NCBI RefSeq assembly: GCF_030053425.1
Contig: NZ_JASGBI010000001.1
Coordinates: forward strand, 2,798,001 to 2,862,000
Length of the DNA stretch: 64,000 nt
DNA from: Lysobacter stagni
GTDB lineage: Bacteria; Pseudomonadota; Gammaproteobacteria; Xanthomonadales; Xanthomonadaceae
Reading direction: 5' to 3'
Both the position numbers and the translations under genes were made by a program. This document shows positions 1-9,638 of the stretch, in pieces (within the stretch, counting starts at the first letter, position 1; every line of letters starts with the position of its first letter). A model generated the notes under the pieces. That model made no database searches. It worked only from the letters and a program-made list of their open reading frames with translations, and was not told the DNA's origin.

Positions 1-175
1 GTCGGCCATCTACATCGGCGACCAGCTCAGCGATGCCGAAGGCGCCCGTCGCGCCGGCGTGGCCTTCGGCGGCGTGGCATGGGGTTACGCGCATCCGGAT
101 GCCCTGCGCGAAGCGCGGCCCGAGGAGTTCTTCGACAGCGTCGCCGATCTTCTCCGCATCGCCAGTCCGCGCTGA
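1..175 (+). CDS. C-terminal end of a HAD-family phosphatase (phosphoglycolate phosphatase-like), cut by the window edge
   Basis: Only the last 57 codons are present, read from base 2. The piece starts with the run YIGDQLSDAEGARRAG, which fits HAD motif IV: the GDQxSD acidic pair binds Mg2+ and the following AGV is typical of Gph-type phosphatases. The end (WGYAHPDAL and a tail ending in ASPR) is also Gph-like. The 5' part, with the DxD nucleophile and cap domain, lies outside the window, so the substrate cannot be judged. It converges on the sensor kinase gene, 16 bases away. Confidence 0.8.
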   Translation, partial: SAIYIGDQLSDAEGARRAGVAFGGVAWGYAHPDALREARPEEFFDSVADLLRIASPR

Positions 176-191
176 GCGGAAACCGCGACGA

Positions 192-3100
192 TCAGACCGG
201 TGCGCCGGGTGATCGGGAACGGAACGCTTCCAGCTGGTCGATGAGTGCGTGCGGGTCCACCGGCTTGACCATGTGCGCATCGAAGCCGGAGCGCGCGGTC
301 CGCTGCACATCCGCCTCCTGGCCCCAACCGGTGACGGCGATGATGCGGATGCCGCTTCCGCCGTTCATGGCGCGGATGCAGCGGCAGGTCTCGAACCCAT
401 CCATGCCCGGCATGCCCAGGTCGATCAACACCACGTCCGGCACCCGCTCCGACACGGCGGCCACGGCCGCGGCGCCGTCGTAGCAGGTGCGCACGTCGTG
501 GCCGAGGCAACGAAGGAACTCGGCCAGCGAATCGGCGTTCTCGTGGTTGTCGTCGACGACCAGGATCGACGAACGCCCGTGAGCAAGGGGTACGGCCTGC
601 GGAGTCGGTCCTGCGACCGCACCGCTGGCGATGCGCGGCAGGTACACGACGAACTCGCTGCCACGGCCGATGCCTTCACTGAGCGCCGCCACGCTGCCGC
701 CGTGCATCGCCACCAGGCTGCGCACGATGGTGAGTCCGATGCCTAGTCCGCCCTGGGAATGACGGCGGCTGTGTTCGCTCTGGGTGAAACGATCGAACAC
801 GCGCTCGCGCATCTCCGAAGGCAGGCCGATGCCGTTGTCGCGCACGCAGATACGTACCTGCCCGTCCTCGGAAACGGCCTCGACCTGGATGCGCCCACCC
901 GGCGGCGTGTACTTGGCCGCGTTGTTGAGCAGATTGGTGAAGACCTGCGCCAGTCGCACCGCGTCCACGTCGAGCAGCAGCGGTTCGGACTCGATGGACA
1001 CGCGGACCTGGTGCCCGCCGGCCTGGATGAGCGGATGCGCGGTTTCCAGCGCCGTCGCGATGACCGAGCGAAGATCGACCGGCGCGCGGCGAAGCTCGAT
1101 CTTGCCGCCGGTGATGCGCGAGACCTCCAGCAGATCGTCGACCAGATGGATCAGCTGGGCCAGTTGTCGTTCCATCATGCTGCGAAGGCGCCGGCCCTCC
1201 TCATCGTCGATGTCGCGCAGGCGCATGATCTGCAGGCAGTTGCTCAACGGCCCCAACGGATTGCGCAGCTCGTGGGCGAGGGTGGTGAGGAACTCGTCCT
1301 TGCGCGCGTCCTCTTCGCGCAGCGCGTCGCGGCTGGCCTCGATCGCACGGCGCGCCTGTACCTGCGCGGTAACCTCCTGGAAATAGCACACCACGCCGAA
1401 TCCGCCGTCCGGCAACACGATGCGGTGTGCGCGCCAGTCGTAATACTCGGTCACGCCGCGGTCTGACTGGAAATCGGGGTATTCCAGCGCGATGAAAGGC
1501 TCGCCGGTGTGCAGGGTGCGGTGGAAGATGGCCAGCAGCTCGCGCGCGCGTTCCTGGCCCGAGAGGCCGCTGATCACCTCCGCGAAATCGCGCCCCACCG
1601 CATCGCCCAGCGCCGGACGCGCGATCGGATTGACGTGGCGGATGCGGAACGCGGAGTCGAGCAGGTAGATGCCCAGCGGCGCGGCCTCGAGCAGGGCATC
1701 GACCTGCGCGCTGTGATTGCGCAGGGTTTCCTCCGCATTGCGACGGTCGGTGACGTCGCGCGTGGTGCCGGCGATGGCCTCGACCTCGCCGTGCGCATTG
1801 AGCACCGGCACGAAGATGTAGTCATACATGCGCCGGCCGAACGTGCCATTGAACGGCACCTCGCCACGCACCGGCATGCGGGTGGCGATGACCTCCTCGA
1901 TCTCGCGGTCGTGCATCTGCGCATGCCAGGGTTCGTACCCCAGTTCCAGGCAGGTCTTGCCGATCGCCTCGGCCCAGCTCTTGCCCCACATGCGCAGCAG
2001 CACGTCGTTGGCATAGATGAAGCGGTGCTCACGGTCGAAAACGTACGCCAGATCCGGCGTGTTGGTCAGGATCGCTTCGTACAGCCGATGCTGGCGCTCC
2101 GCTGCGGCCTCGCTGTCGCGCAGGGCGGCTTCCGACTGGCGTCGTTCGACCAGGTCGGCCGCGAGCCGCGCGAGCACGTCCAGCAGATCGAGTTCACGCT
2201 GCGAAGGGTGGTGCGCGCGCGACCAGTGCGTCGACAGCATCCCCACCAGGCGCCCGTCGCGCGTGCGCAGCGGCGTGGTCTGCACGGCACGGATGCCCGC
2301 GCGCGCATACACCTCTCGTTCGACCGGATCCTCGATGAAGGTGGAAATGTCGGGAACGATGATCCGCCGGCCTTCCCGCAGCGCGTCGCCGCACACGCAA
2401 CCGGTATCCATGCGCACCTGCCGCCAGTGCGTGGCGGCTTCGTCGCTGAAGCCGCGGTTCACGTGTAGGTGTAGCAGTGGGCCGTCCTCGCGTCGTTCCA
2501 GCAGCTGGAAGCTTCCGAACTGCGAATGCATGAGGATGATCGCGGTATCGAGGATCTTGCACGACAGCGCGTACTCGTCGGGCTCGCGCACGATTTCGGC
2601 GCTGATCTCCTGCAGCAGACGCGCATCGGCCAGGTCCTCGGCCAGTTGCGCTTCGTTGTGGAGAACCCGCGAAACCGTGCGTTCGCGCTCCAGGATGATG
2701 CGGGCGACGTTGGCGCCGAAGTCGCAGATGCGCTGCACCCATGCATCGGACTCGCGCGCCTCGGACAGCGCCAGGACGAACCATCCGGCGGTATGTCCGT
2801 TCGGGTCCACCACGGGAGCGCAGTGTAGCGATCGGATCTCGTTGCGCGTGCACAGTTCGCGCAGGACGGGCGAGGGCAGGGTGTCCGTGGCAACGTCGGC
2901 GCAGGGTGCGATGTGCTCCACCGACAAACCCGCCAACGTCTCGCCAAAGGACATCGGCAGACCCGCGACGTGGACCGCCGCGATCCGGCGGCCGTCGCCG
3001 TCGGCGAGCACCACGCACGAGCGCGCATCCGGTTCCAGGTGCGTCACCGCCTCGCACAGGGCTTGCATGCACGGGTCGTGCGACAGGCCCGTGGCGATCA

Positions 3101-3548
3101 TCTCCAGCAGGCGCGTCTGTTCGCGGGCCAGGTGCTCGGCGCGCTTGCGGTCGGTAATGTCCAGTGTGACGCCGGACAGATGGGCGCCATTGCCGTCGAT
3201 GCGTCCACGGGTCTCGATCCAGTGCCAGGTGCGATCGGGCCAGCGGACGCGGTACTCGACGGCGAATTCGCCCGCATCGTCGATGGCGCGTTGTGCGGTC
3301 TGCTTGATGATCGGCCAGTCGGCGCGGAACACCGCCGCCTTCCACTCGGCGAACCCGAAGCCGGAGTCCGGTGGCAGGCCGAAGTGCGCCTTGCACGTGG
3401 CCGAACACTGCAATTGCGTGCCCGCCACATCCAGGTCCCACGCGCCGACCCGGCCGGCGTCCATCGCATAGCGCAGGCGCGCTTCCTGACCGCCGGTTCC
3501 GGTGGGCTCGATGGGCGCGGCGGTCTCGGGCAATCCGGTCGCGCTCAC
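192..3548 (-). CDS. Hybrid sensor histidine kinase with PAS, GAF and receiver domains
   Basis: A predicted soluble multi-sensor kinase of 1118 residues. Domains in order: PAS with PAC tail (about 20-140), GAF (about 150-295), a second GAF (about 310-480), two more PAS domains (about 485-735), HisKA with phospho-accepting His759 in the H-E-L-R-N-P box, HATPase with an [10 protein letters not shown]-box and a DNGIG G-box, and a C-terminal receiver with VVDD and probable phospho-acceptor Asp1043 in IDLGMPG. No membrane segments are visible, so the signal is probably cytoplasmic. I prefer the GTG at 3548, which has GGAGG about 10 bases upstream. An upstream GTG at 3584 has no ribosome site. No response-regulator gene is adjacent, so it is an orphan that probably passes phosphate to a separate phosphotransfer protein. 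Confidence 0.9.
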   Translation of the reverse strand: MSATGLPETAAPIEPTGTGGQEARLRYAMDAGRVGAWDLDVAGTQLQCSATCKAHFGLPPDSGFGFAEWKAAVFRADWPIIKQTAQRAIDDAGEFAVEYRVRWPDRTWHWIETRGRIDGNGAHLSGVTLDITDRKRAEHLAREQTRLLEMIATGLSHDPCMQALCEAVTHLEPDARSCVVLADGDGRRIAAVHVAGLPMSFGETLAGLSVEHIAPCADVATDTLPSPVLRELCTRNEIRSLHCAPVVDPNGHTAGWFVLALSEARESDAWVQRICDFGANVARIILERERTVSRVLHNEAQLAEDLADARLLQEISAEIVREPDEYALSCKILDTAIILMHSQFGSFQLLERREDGPLLHLHVNRGFSDEAATHWRQVRMDTGCVCGDALREGRRIIVPDISTFIEDPVEREVYARAGIRAVQTTPLRTRDGRLVGMLSTHWSRAHHPSQRELDLLDVLARLAADLVERRQSEAALRDSEAAAERQHRLYEAILTNTPDLAYVFDREHRFIYANDVLLRMWGKSWAEAIGKTCLELGYEPWHAQMHDREIEEVIATRMPVRGEVPFNGTFGRRMYDYIFVPVLNAHGEVEAIAGTTRDVTDRRNAEETLRNHSAQVDALLEAAPLGIYLLDSAFRIRHVNPIARPALGDAVGRDFAEVISGLSGQERARELLAIFHRTLHTGEPFIALEYPDFQSDRGVTEYYDWRAHRIVLPDGGFGVVCYFQEVTAQVQARRAIEASRDALREEDARKDEFLTTLAHELRNPLGPLSNCLQIMRLRDIDDEEGRRLRSMMERQLAQLIHLVDDLLEVSRITGGKIELRRAPVDLRSVIATALETAHPLIQAGGHQVRVSIESEPLLLDVDAVRLAQVFTNLLNNAAKYTPPGGRIQVEAVSEDGQVRICVRDNGIGLPSEMRERVFDRFTQSEHSRRHSQGGLGIGLTIVRSLVAMHGGSVAALSEGIGRGSEFVVYLPRIASGAVAGPTPQAVPLAHGRSSILVVDDNHENADSLAEFLRCLGHDVRTCYDGAAAVAAVSERVPDVVLIDLGMPGMDGFETCRCIRAMNGGSGIRIIAVTGWGQEADVQRTARSGFDAHMVKPVDPHALIDQLEAFRSRSPGAPV

Positions 3549-3849
3549 GGAACAGGACCCTCCGATCCGGAGGGGAGCAACCACAGGATGGTGAACCGCA
3601 CCGCGTCGTTCAGCACTGGATCCTCGCGCGGCCCGCCATTGGTGGTGGGCGTCGCGCCTTTATATCGTGCCAATGCCGCGGCGTCCGTGAAGGCCCCCCG
3701 ACGTGGCACGCCATATCTCAGTGGCGTTTGAGCATCGAATCGCGCGCGTGTTCGGCGCGCGATTCGACTACAACGTGGATCGAATGAACCGGATGCTCAC
3801 TGCGGTTTCGCACTGGCGGACAGGCACGCCCACGGGTAGGGTGCGCGCC
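3549..3849. other. Intergenic region between divergent genes
   Basis: About 300 bases lie between the kinase start and the next plus-strand gene. They must contain the kinase promoter. An inverted repeat of the type CGCGCGTGTTCGGCGCGCG lies near 3743-3765. I see no RNA gene or convincing sigma-70 promoter. An upstream in-frame extension of the next gene runs through here but looks non-coding. Confidence 0.4.
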
Positions 3850-4194
3850 ATGGGAACCCTGCACAGCCTCATGGACCGGCTTGCCAGGCGCGCGCAGCCG
3901 GAAGCGCCGGTCGTGAGCGTGGGCGCGCACGGGTTCAGCGTCGGCGACGCCTTCGTGTCGTGGCAGTCGGTCAGCGAGATCCGCGCCTTCAAGACCGACC
4001 GGATCACCGCCGATGAGGTTCTGTTCCACATCGAGGCAGCCGGACGGACCGTGGTGGTCAGTGAGACGTCGCCCGGTTTCGAGGCGCTGGAAGCGGCGAT
4101 GATCGCGGTGTTTCCGTCGACCTCGGCGTGGCGCGCGGCCGTGATCCAGCCGCCGTTCCAGGCCAATCCGACCGTGCTCTATCGCAGGACCTGA
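3850..4194 (+). CDS. Small protein of unknown function
   Basis: A 114-residue protein starting MGTLHSLMDRLARRA. It has no signal peptide or membrane segment. The middle reads like a short beta-rich domain (VSVGAHGFSVGDAFVSWQSVSEIRAFKTD), similar in feel to small PH-like domains, followed by ETSPGFEALEAAM. The open frame reaches back to 3703, but the extra 49 residues are rich in Arg and have no ribosome site, so the ATG at 3850 was chosen. It ends 35 bases before the convergent regulator gene. I do not recognise the family; the coding call rests on codon pattern and sensible composition. Confidence 0.55.
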   Translation: MGTLHSLMDRLARRAQPEAPVVSVGAHGFSVGDAFVSWQSVSEIRAFKTDRITADEVLFHIEAAGRTVVVSETSPGFEALEAAMIAVFPSTSAWRAAVIQPPFQANPTVLYRRT

Positions 4195-4228
4195 AGCCTT
4201 CCACCTTCGTCGGAGGGTGGAACGGCGA

Positions 4229-4927
4229 TCAGGCCGCCTTGCGCTTGCGTCCCTTCGCCGCGGGCGGCTTGTTCGAAAGACGCTGCGGCTCCCGGCTGGC
4301 GGCACCTTCCTCGCCGTGCAGCGTCATCAGCGACTGCATCAGCTGCTCGTCGGCGCTTGAGCACACGCCCAGCAGCACCACTTCCTCGCAGCCTTCGGCG
4401 GCCACGTATGCGTGGCCCATGTTGGAGTCGATGTAAACGGACTCGCCGGCTTCCAGCACGATGGGGTCGTAGAACTCGGTGTGGACCTCGGCGCGGCCTT
4501 CGAGCACGTAGATGTACTCCTCGCCCGAATGGCGGACCAGTTCGCCGAACTCCGCGATGCTCTTGGCGCGCACGCGCGTCACCACCGGGATCATGCGCTT
4601 GCGGCGCAGTTCCGGGCACAGATAGAAGTAATCGTAATTGGGCGTGGTGACGCGGATGGCGTCGTCCACCCGGCCGATGCTGCGGCGTGCGGTGACGGCT
4701 GGCTCGGTGGCGCCCGCGTCCTCGGCGAACAGTTCCGACATGCGGATGTTCAGGCGCTGGCTGAGCTGCAGCAGCTTGTCGTAGGTCAGGCTGAGGCGGT
4801 CGTGCTCCACCTTGGACAGGGTGGACAACGGGATCCCGCACCGCTCGCTCATCTCCTTGAGGGTCCAGTCGTTGCGCGCGCGCAGGGCGCGCAGCAGGCT
4901 TCCGATGGTGGGGTGTTGCGGGGTCAT
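4229..4927 (-). CDS. XRE-family transcriptional regulator with C-terminal cupin domain
   Basis: A 232-residue regulator. Residues 8-62 form a classic XRE helix-turn-helix (LLRALRARNDWTLKEMSERC, then LSTLSKVEHDRLSLTYDKL). Residues about 110-195 form a cupin barrel (SGEEYIYVLEGRAEVHTE ... LEAGESVYIDSNMGHAYVA), the likely ligand sensor, as in PuuR/SutR-type regulators. The tail is Lys/Arg-rich. It is transcribed divergently from the peptidase operon at 5058. Between them is a promoter whose 27-bp core recurs before the TonB receptor gene, so this protein is the best candidate to control both units. The ligand is unknown; an amino acid, a polyamine or a peptide product is plausible. Confidence 0.88.
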   Translation of the reverse strand: MTPQHPTIGSLLRALRARNDWTLKEMSERCGIPLSTLSKVEHDRLSLTYDKLLQLSQRLNIRMSELFAEDAGATEPAVTARRSIGRVDDAIRVTTPNYDYFYLCPELRRKRMIPVVTRVRAKSIAEFGELVRHSGEEYIYVLEGRAEVHTEFYDPIVLEAGESVYIDSNMGHAYVAAEGCEEVVLLGVCSSADEQLMQSLMTLHGEEGAASREPQRLSNKPPAAKGRKRKAA

Positions 4928-4991
4928 GCGCGGGGGCTCCTGCCGGTATGGGGGTCATGATCCGGGTTTGCCGGCAGCCTTGCCAGCCCGG

Positions 4992-5020
4992 TTGACAATT
5001 CTCCAATCAGGATCATTAAT
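4992..5020 (+). promoter_or_regulatory. Promoter with presumed XRE-cupin operator, copy 1
   Basis: A consensus -35 box TTGACA (4992-4997) is followed after 17 bases by ATTAAT (5015-5020), a good sigma-70 promoter for the gene at 5058. The first 27 bases match 23 of 27 bases at 9526-9552, covering the -35, the spacer and part of the -10. Conservation through the spacer suggests a protein-binding site, most simply for the adjacent regulator. Confidence 0.7.
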
Positions 5021-5057
5021 TGCCATAACGAAAACATGGACCAGTCCTGGGGGACAC

Positions 5058-7076
5058 GTGGCACTTCACCGGAATGCTGTGTTGGCGGGGTTGATGGGCT
5101 TTGCGACGCTGGGGGCGCCCGCGTACGCCGCCCCGGGCCAGGAACTCAAACCGCAGGTGGCGGTGCCGCCGGTCGTGCCTGCTTCCGCGGCGTCGACCGC
5201 CGACCTGCCGGCGTCGGGGACGGCGCGCCTGACGCAGGCCGATGCCGAAGCCTGGCTCGACGGCTTCATGCCGTACGCCATGGCGCGCGGCGACATCGCC
5301 GGCGCGGTGGTGGTGGTCGTGAAGGACGGCCAGGTCCTGGTGCAGAAGGGCTACGGTTACTCCGACGTCGCCAAGCGCAAACCGGTGGACCCGGAAACCA
5401 CGCTGTTCCGCCCGGGCTCGGTGTCCAAGCTGTTCACCTGGACCGCGGTGATGCAGCTGGTGGAGCAGGGCAAGCTCGACCTGGACCGCGACGTCAACGA
5501 TTACCTCGACTTCAAGATCCCCGCGCGCGACGGCAAGCCCATCACGCTGCGCCAGGCGATGACGCACACCACCGGCCTGGAAGAGACCGCACGTGCGCTG
5601 ATCACCTCCGATCCGAAGGAGGCGCTGGCGCTCGACGCCTACCTCAAGCACTGGGTGCCCACCCGCATCTACGACCCGGGCGTCACGCCCGCGTATTCGA
5701 ACTACGCCACCAGCCTGGCCGGTTACATCGTCCAGCGGGTGTCGGGGCAGGGCTTCGACGACTACATCGAACAGCACCTGTTCCAGCCGCTGGGCATGAA
5801 GCACGCCAGCTTCCGCCAGCCGCTGCCGGCCGCGCTGCAGCCGCTGATGTCGCAGGGCTACAAGCTCGGTTCCGACGACAAGCCGCAGGGGTATGAAATC
5901 GTCAATTCCGCGCCGGCCGGCAGCCTCGCCGCCAGCGGTGCGGACATGGGGCGCTTCATGATCGCGCACCTGCAGAAGGGTGAGTTCCAGGGGAACCGCA
6001 TCCTGCAGGCCGCCACCGCGGACAAGATGCACACCACCGCGCTGGACATCCTGCCGCCGCTGAACCGGATGGAGCTGGGCTTCTACGACTCCAACATCAA
6101 CGGCCACCGCTCCATCGCGCACGCCGGCGACACGCAGTGGTTCCACAGCGCGCTGCACCTGTTCCCGGACGACAACGTGGGCCTGTTCGTGTCGGTCAAC
6201 AGCTCGGGCAAGGAAGGCGCTCCAGGCGTCATCCGCACCGCGCTGTTCGAAGAGTTCGCCGACCGCTACTTCCCGGGTCCCGTCGCGGAAGGCAAGGTCG
6301 ACGAGACCACCGCGAAGGAACACGCCGCGCAGATCGCCGGTCGTTACGACAACAGCCGCCGCTCCGAAACGGGCTTCGTCGCGCTGGCCTACCTGATGGG
6401 CCAGGTCACCGTGCAGGCCAACGAGGACGGCACCATCACCGTGCCGGCCCTGACCGGCGCCAACGGCCAGCCGAAGAAGTGGCGCGAGATCGCACCGTAC
6501 GTGTGGCGCGATGTCATGGGCGGCGATCGCATCGCGGCGAAGGTGGTGGACGGCAAGGTCGTGCGCTTCAGCGCCGAGCCGATCTCGCCCTTCATGGTGT
6601 TCGATCGCACCCCAGCGTGGCGCTCGGGCGGGCTGCTGCTTCCGCTGCTCGGCGTGGCGCTGCTCGCGCTGCTGCTGACGGTGCTGGCATGGCCGGTCTC
6701 GGCGATGGTGCGCCGCCACTACGGTGTGTCGTATCCGTACAGCGGTCGTGATGCGCAGTGGCATCGGCGCATCCGCTGGACGTCGCTGGTCGTTTTCGTC
6801 ACCACGGTGTTCGGCATCGGCCTGGTGCTGTGGATGATGGAAAGCCTGGAGATGCTCGGGCCGCGCAGCGACAACCTGGTGCATGCGATCCGCCTGCTGG
6901 CCGCGATCGTGCTGCCGCTGGGTGCGCTGGTGTCGCTGGGCAACGCGTGGGCCGTGCTGACCTCGCGTCGCAGCTGGAAGGCCAAGCTGTGGAGCGTGGT
7001 ACTCGCGGCTTCGTGCCTGGTCATCCTGTGGGTGGGCTTCGTGTTCAACCTGATCGGGTTCAGCGCCAACTACTGA
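5058..7076 (+). CDS. Secreted/membrane-anchored serine hydrolase, beta-lactamase (class C / D-aminopeptidase) family
   Basis: A 672-residue protein with an N-terminal export signal (residues about 1-25, ending AYAA) and a penicillin-binding-type catalytic domain. The serine motif is S121-V-S-K124, the tyrosine motif is YSN in PAYSNYA, and the third motif is HAG in HAGDTQWFH. After residue about 520 come three to four membrane helices, so the catalytic domain probably faces the periplasm on a membrane anchor. Relatives act as D-aminopeptidases, esterases or D,D-peptidases. The start is the in-frame GTG after GGGGA; the nearest ATG (5036) is in another frame. It opens the operon read from the 4992 promoter and probably trims D-amino-acid-containing peptides for import. 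Confidence 0.85.
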   Translation: MALHRNAVLAGLMGFATLGAPAYAAPGQELKPQVAVPPVVPASAASTADLPASGTARLTQADAEAWLDGFMPYAMARGDIAGAVVVVVKDGQVLVQKGYGYSDVAKRKPVDPETTLFRPGSVSKLFTWTAVMQLVEQGKLDLDRDVNDYLDFKIPARDGKPITLRQAMTHTTGLEETARALITSDPKEALALDAYLKHWVPTRIYDPGVTPAYSNYATSLAGYIVQRVSGQGFDDYIEQHLFQPLGMKHASFRQPLPAALQPLMSQGYKLGSDDKPQGYEIVNSAPAGSLAASGADMGRFMIAHLQKGEFQGNRILQAATADKMHTTALDILPPLNRMELGFYDSNINGHRSIAHAGDTQWFHSALHLFPDDNVGLFVSVNSSGKEGAPGVIRTALFEEFADRYFPGPVAEGKVDETTAKEHAAQIAGRYDNSRRSETGFVALAYLMGQVTVQANEDGTITVPALTGANGQPKKWREIAPYVWRDVMGGDRIAAKVVDGKVVRFSAEPISPFMVFDRTPAWRSGGLLLPLLGVALLALLLTVLAWPVSAMVRRHYGVSYPYSGRDAQWHRRIRWTSLVVFVTTVFGIGLVLWMMESLEMLGPRSDNLVHAIRLLAAIVLPLGALVSLGNAWAVLTSRRSWKAKLWSVVLAASCLVILWVGFVFNLIGFSANY

Positions 7077-7178
7077 CCGTGGCGCCCCTCGCGGGCGCCG
7101 TCGCACTCCGTCACACCGCCGACACTGCGGGGCCTCCATGGCCCCGCGGACTCCCGGCACTCGTCCTGGGAAAGCCGC

Positions 7179-8186
7179 ATGAGCGCAGTACGTACCCTCC
7201 AGCTTGACGTCCGCAACGAACCGCTGCGGCTGGTCACTCCGTTCCGCATCTCCGGCCATGTCTTCCACGAGTCGCCCGTGACCGTGGTGACCCTGAGCGA
7301 CGGCGTGGCACGCGGCCGCGGCGAGGCCGCCGGCGTGTACTACCTCAACGATCATCCCGCGACGATGCGCGAGACGATCGAGCAGCATCGTGCGGTGATC
7401 GAAGGCGGTATCGACCGCGAGCAGGCGCGTCGCCTGTTGCCGCCGGGCGGTGCGCGCAACGCGCTGGACTGTGCGCTGTGGGAGCTGGAAGCGCAGCGCA
7501 CCGGCACTCCGGTGTGGAAGCTGGCCGGGCTGGATGCACCGCGGCCACTGATCACCACCTTCACGCTGGGCGCGGACGATCCGGCGGTGATGGCGCGCGG
7601 TGCGGTGCGTTACGACCACGCGCGTGCGATCAAGATCAAGCTCACGGGTGAAGTGGACCTGGACGGCGCCCGCGTACGTGCCGTGCGCGCGGCGCGACCG
7701 GATGTGTGGATCGGCGTGGACGCCAACCAGGGTTACGTGCCCGACACGCTGCAGCGCCTCATCCCGGTGCTGGTGGAATGCGGGGTGTCGCTGCTCGAAC
7801 AGCCGTGCGCGCGGGGGCGCGAAGCGGACCTGGACGGCATCGACTGTCCGATTCCCATCGCCGCTGACGAAAGCGTGCAGGGGCTGGACGAAGTCGCGGC
7901 GCTGGTCGGCCGTTTCGACGTGGTGAACATCAAGCTGGACAAGTGCGGCGGCCTCACCGAAGGCCTGTTGATGGCCACCCGTGCGCGTGAGCTGGGTCTG
8001 CAGGTGATGGTGGGCAACATGATCGGCACCAGTTGGGCGATGGCGCCGGGTTTCGTGCTCGGCCAGCACTGCGACATCGTCGATCTCGACGGCGCGCAGT
8101 TCCTCACCCACGACCGGGAGCCGGGCGTGATCTACGCCGACGGCCATGTCCGCAGTCCCGACGCCGTGTGGGGTGGGGCGGCATGA
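7179..8186 (+). CDS. dgcA: Enolase-superfamily epimerase/racemase (dipeptide epimerase; DgcA-like)
   Basis: A 335-residue cytoplasmic enzyme of the mandelate-racemase/muconate-lactonizing subgroup. Visible catalytic features are the KxK acid/base motif (AIKIKLTGE), metal ligands D in VDANQ, E in LLEQP and D in AADES, and the second base K in VNIKLDKCGG. These features fit L-Ala-D/L-Glu-type dipeptide epimerases and the related N-acetyl-D-glutamate racemase DgcA. A DUF1611/DgcN-like gene in the same cluster (11993) favours D-glutamate conversion via an N-acetyl intermediate. The DgcN-DgcA pathway is established knowledge for some proteobacteria; assigning it here is inference. The stop overlaps the next start as ATGA, so translation is coupled. 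Confidence 0.75.
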   Translation: MSAVRTLQLDVRNEPLRLVTPFRISGHVFHESPVTVVTLSDGVARGRGEAAGVYYLNDHPATMRETIEQHRAVIEGGIDREQARRLLPPGGARNALDCALWELEAQRTGTPVWKLAGLDAPRPLITTFTLGADDPAVMARGAVRYDHARAIKIKLTGEVDLDGARVRAVRAARPDVWIGVDANQGYVPDTLQRLIPVLVECGVSLLEQPCARGREADLDGIDCPIPIAADESVQGLDEVAALVGRFDVVNIKLDKCGGLTEGLLMATRARELGLQVMVGNMIGTSWAMAPGFVLGQHCDIVDLDGAQFLTHDREPGVIYADGHVRSPDAVWGGAA

Positions 8187-9529
8187 ACCCGCCCGTGAGC
8201 GGACGCGACCTGTGGGGCCAGCCGCGCGGCCTCACCGTGCTGTTCCTCACGCAGACGTGGGAGACGTTCTCCTACTACGGCATGCGGGCGCTGCTGGTCT
8301 ATTACATGACCAAGCAGCTGCTGTTCGCACAGGAACAGGCCTCGATGATCTACGGCCTGTACACCGCGACGGTGTACTTCACGCCGATCGTCGGCGGCGT
8401 GATCTCCGATCGCTGGCTGGGTCGCCGCGCCGCGGTGATCATCGGCGGTTCGGTGATGGCGCTGGGCCATTTCCTGATGGCGTCGGAAAGCCTGTTCTTC
8501 TTCGCGCTGGCCGCCATCGCGCTGGGCAACGGGTTGTTCCTGCCCAGCCTGCCCAGCCAGATCGACGGCCTGTACGCCAAGGACGATCCGCGTCGCGGCT
8601 CGGCCTACAACGTGTACTACGTGGGCATCAACCTGGGCGGCCTGCTCGCGCCGCTCGTGTGCGGCACGCTGGGCGAGCTGTACGGCTGGCACTGGGGCTT
8701 CGGGGCCGCAGGCATCGGCATGCTGGCGGGTCTGGCGATCTACGTACTCGGCGGACGCCATCTGCCGGAGGACGTGCGGCGTCCACGGGGAAGCGTGGAC
8801 GCCCGGCCCACAACGAGCGCATTGCCGGCGCATGCACTGCGCCAGCGAGTGATCGTGCTGGCGGCCATCGCGCTCATCGTGATGCTGTTCCGCGGTGCGT
8901 ACGAACAGGTCGGCAACACCATCGCGCTGTGGTCCGACACGGGGGTCGACCGCGCGCTTGGTGGGTTCGTCATTCCGATGACCTGGTTCCAGGCCCTCAA
9001 TCCGCTGCTGGTCATCTCGCTCACGCCGGTATTCGTCGCGCACTGGACGCGACAGGCGCGTCGCGGCGCCGAACCGCCGGCCGCTCGCAAGATGGCACTG
9101 GGCGCGCTGGGCGTGGGCAGTGCCTACGCGATGCTCGCGGTGGTCAGCGCGGTCGCGGCGCCGGGGCAGGCGCACTGGCTGTGGCTGGCGTTGTTCTTCG
9201 TGATGCTCACGGCGGGCGAGCTGTTCATCCTTCCCATCGGCCTGGGCCTGTTCGCGCGCCTGGCCCCCACCGGCCATGGCGCTACCACGATCGCCGCGTG
9301 GTTCTTCGCCACGTTCGGCGGAAGCCTGCTGGCCGGATTCCTGGGCACCGCATGGACCCGCGTCGGCCCGACCCGCTTCTTCGTCCTCATGACCGCCGTC
9401 GCGGCCACCGCCGCGCTGCTGCTGCGTCTGCTGGACGGGGCCACGCGGCGGATCGAGGCGCAGCACATCGAAGCCCGGCGGCAGGACCAACAGAACACCG
9501 TCGCGACCGGATGTTGCGAGGCAGATTGA
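8183..9529 (+). CDS. POT/PTR-family peptide:proton symporter (MFS)
   Basis: A 448-residue inner-membrane transporter with about 12 helices. The N-terminus has a form of the POT signature (TWETFSYYGMRALLVYYM, corresponding to ExxERFxYYG), followed by the MFS motif GGVISDRWLGRRA. Family members import di- and tripeptides or peptide-like compounds with protons. The final Arg of ExxER is Thr-Phe here (WETF), so proton coupling may differ. The ATG overlaps the stop of the epimerase gene. The upstream in-frame extension to 8033 overlaps the epimerase and was rejected. The stop codon sits inside the -35 box of the next promoter. Confidence 0.85.
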   Translation: MNPPVSGRDLWGQPRGLTVLFLTQTWETFSYYGMRALLVYYMTKQLLFAQEQASMIYGLYTATVYFTPIVGGVISDRWLGRRAAVIIGGSVMALGHFLMASESLFFFALAAIALGNGLFLPSLPSQIDGLYAKDDPRRGSAYNVYYVGINLGGLLAPLVCGTLGELYGWHWGFGAAGIGMLAGLAIYVLGGRHLPEDVRRPRGSVDARPTTSALPAHALRQRVIVLAAIALIVMLFRGAYEQVGNTIALWSDTGVDRALGGFVIPMTWFQALNPLLVISLTPVFVAHWTRQARRGAEPPAARKMALGALGVGSAYAMLAVVSAVAAPGQAHWLWLALFFVMLTAGELFILPIGLGLFARLAPTGHGATTIAAWFFATFGGSLLAGFLGTAWTRVGPTRFFVLMTAVAATAALLLRLLDGATRRIEAQHIEARRQDQQNTVATGCCEAD

Positions 9530-9554
9530 CAATTCTCTGATTAGGATGATTATC
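9526..9554 (+). promoter_or_regulatory. Promoter with presumed XRE-cupin operator, copy 2
   Basis: TTGACA (9526-9531), a 17-base spacer, then GATTAT. The 27 bases from 9526 match the site at 4992 at 23 positions. A further perfect palindrome CCTGATCAGG follows at about 9557-9566. The -35 overlaps the transporter stop codon. It drives the TonB receptor gene at 9639 and probably dgcN and the second peptidase. Confidence 0.65.
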
Positions 9555-9638
9555 GCCTGATCAGGAGATTTATGGCAGGGAAGGGAAAACGAAGGCCAGC
9601 TTTGGCCGCCATGCGGTACACCAATCGGGGAGAAAGGC

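Noticed and set aside
5016..8147. 1043-codon minus-strand open frame across the hydrolase and epimerase genes
   Set aside because: It is an antisense shadow of GC-rich coding DNA: His/Arg/Gln-rich, no domain, and the plus-strand genes have clear catalytic motifs.
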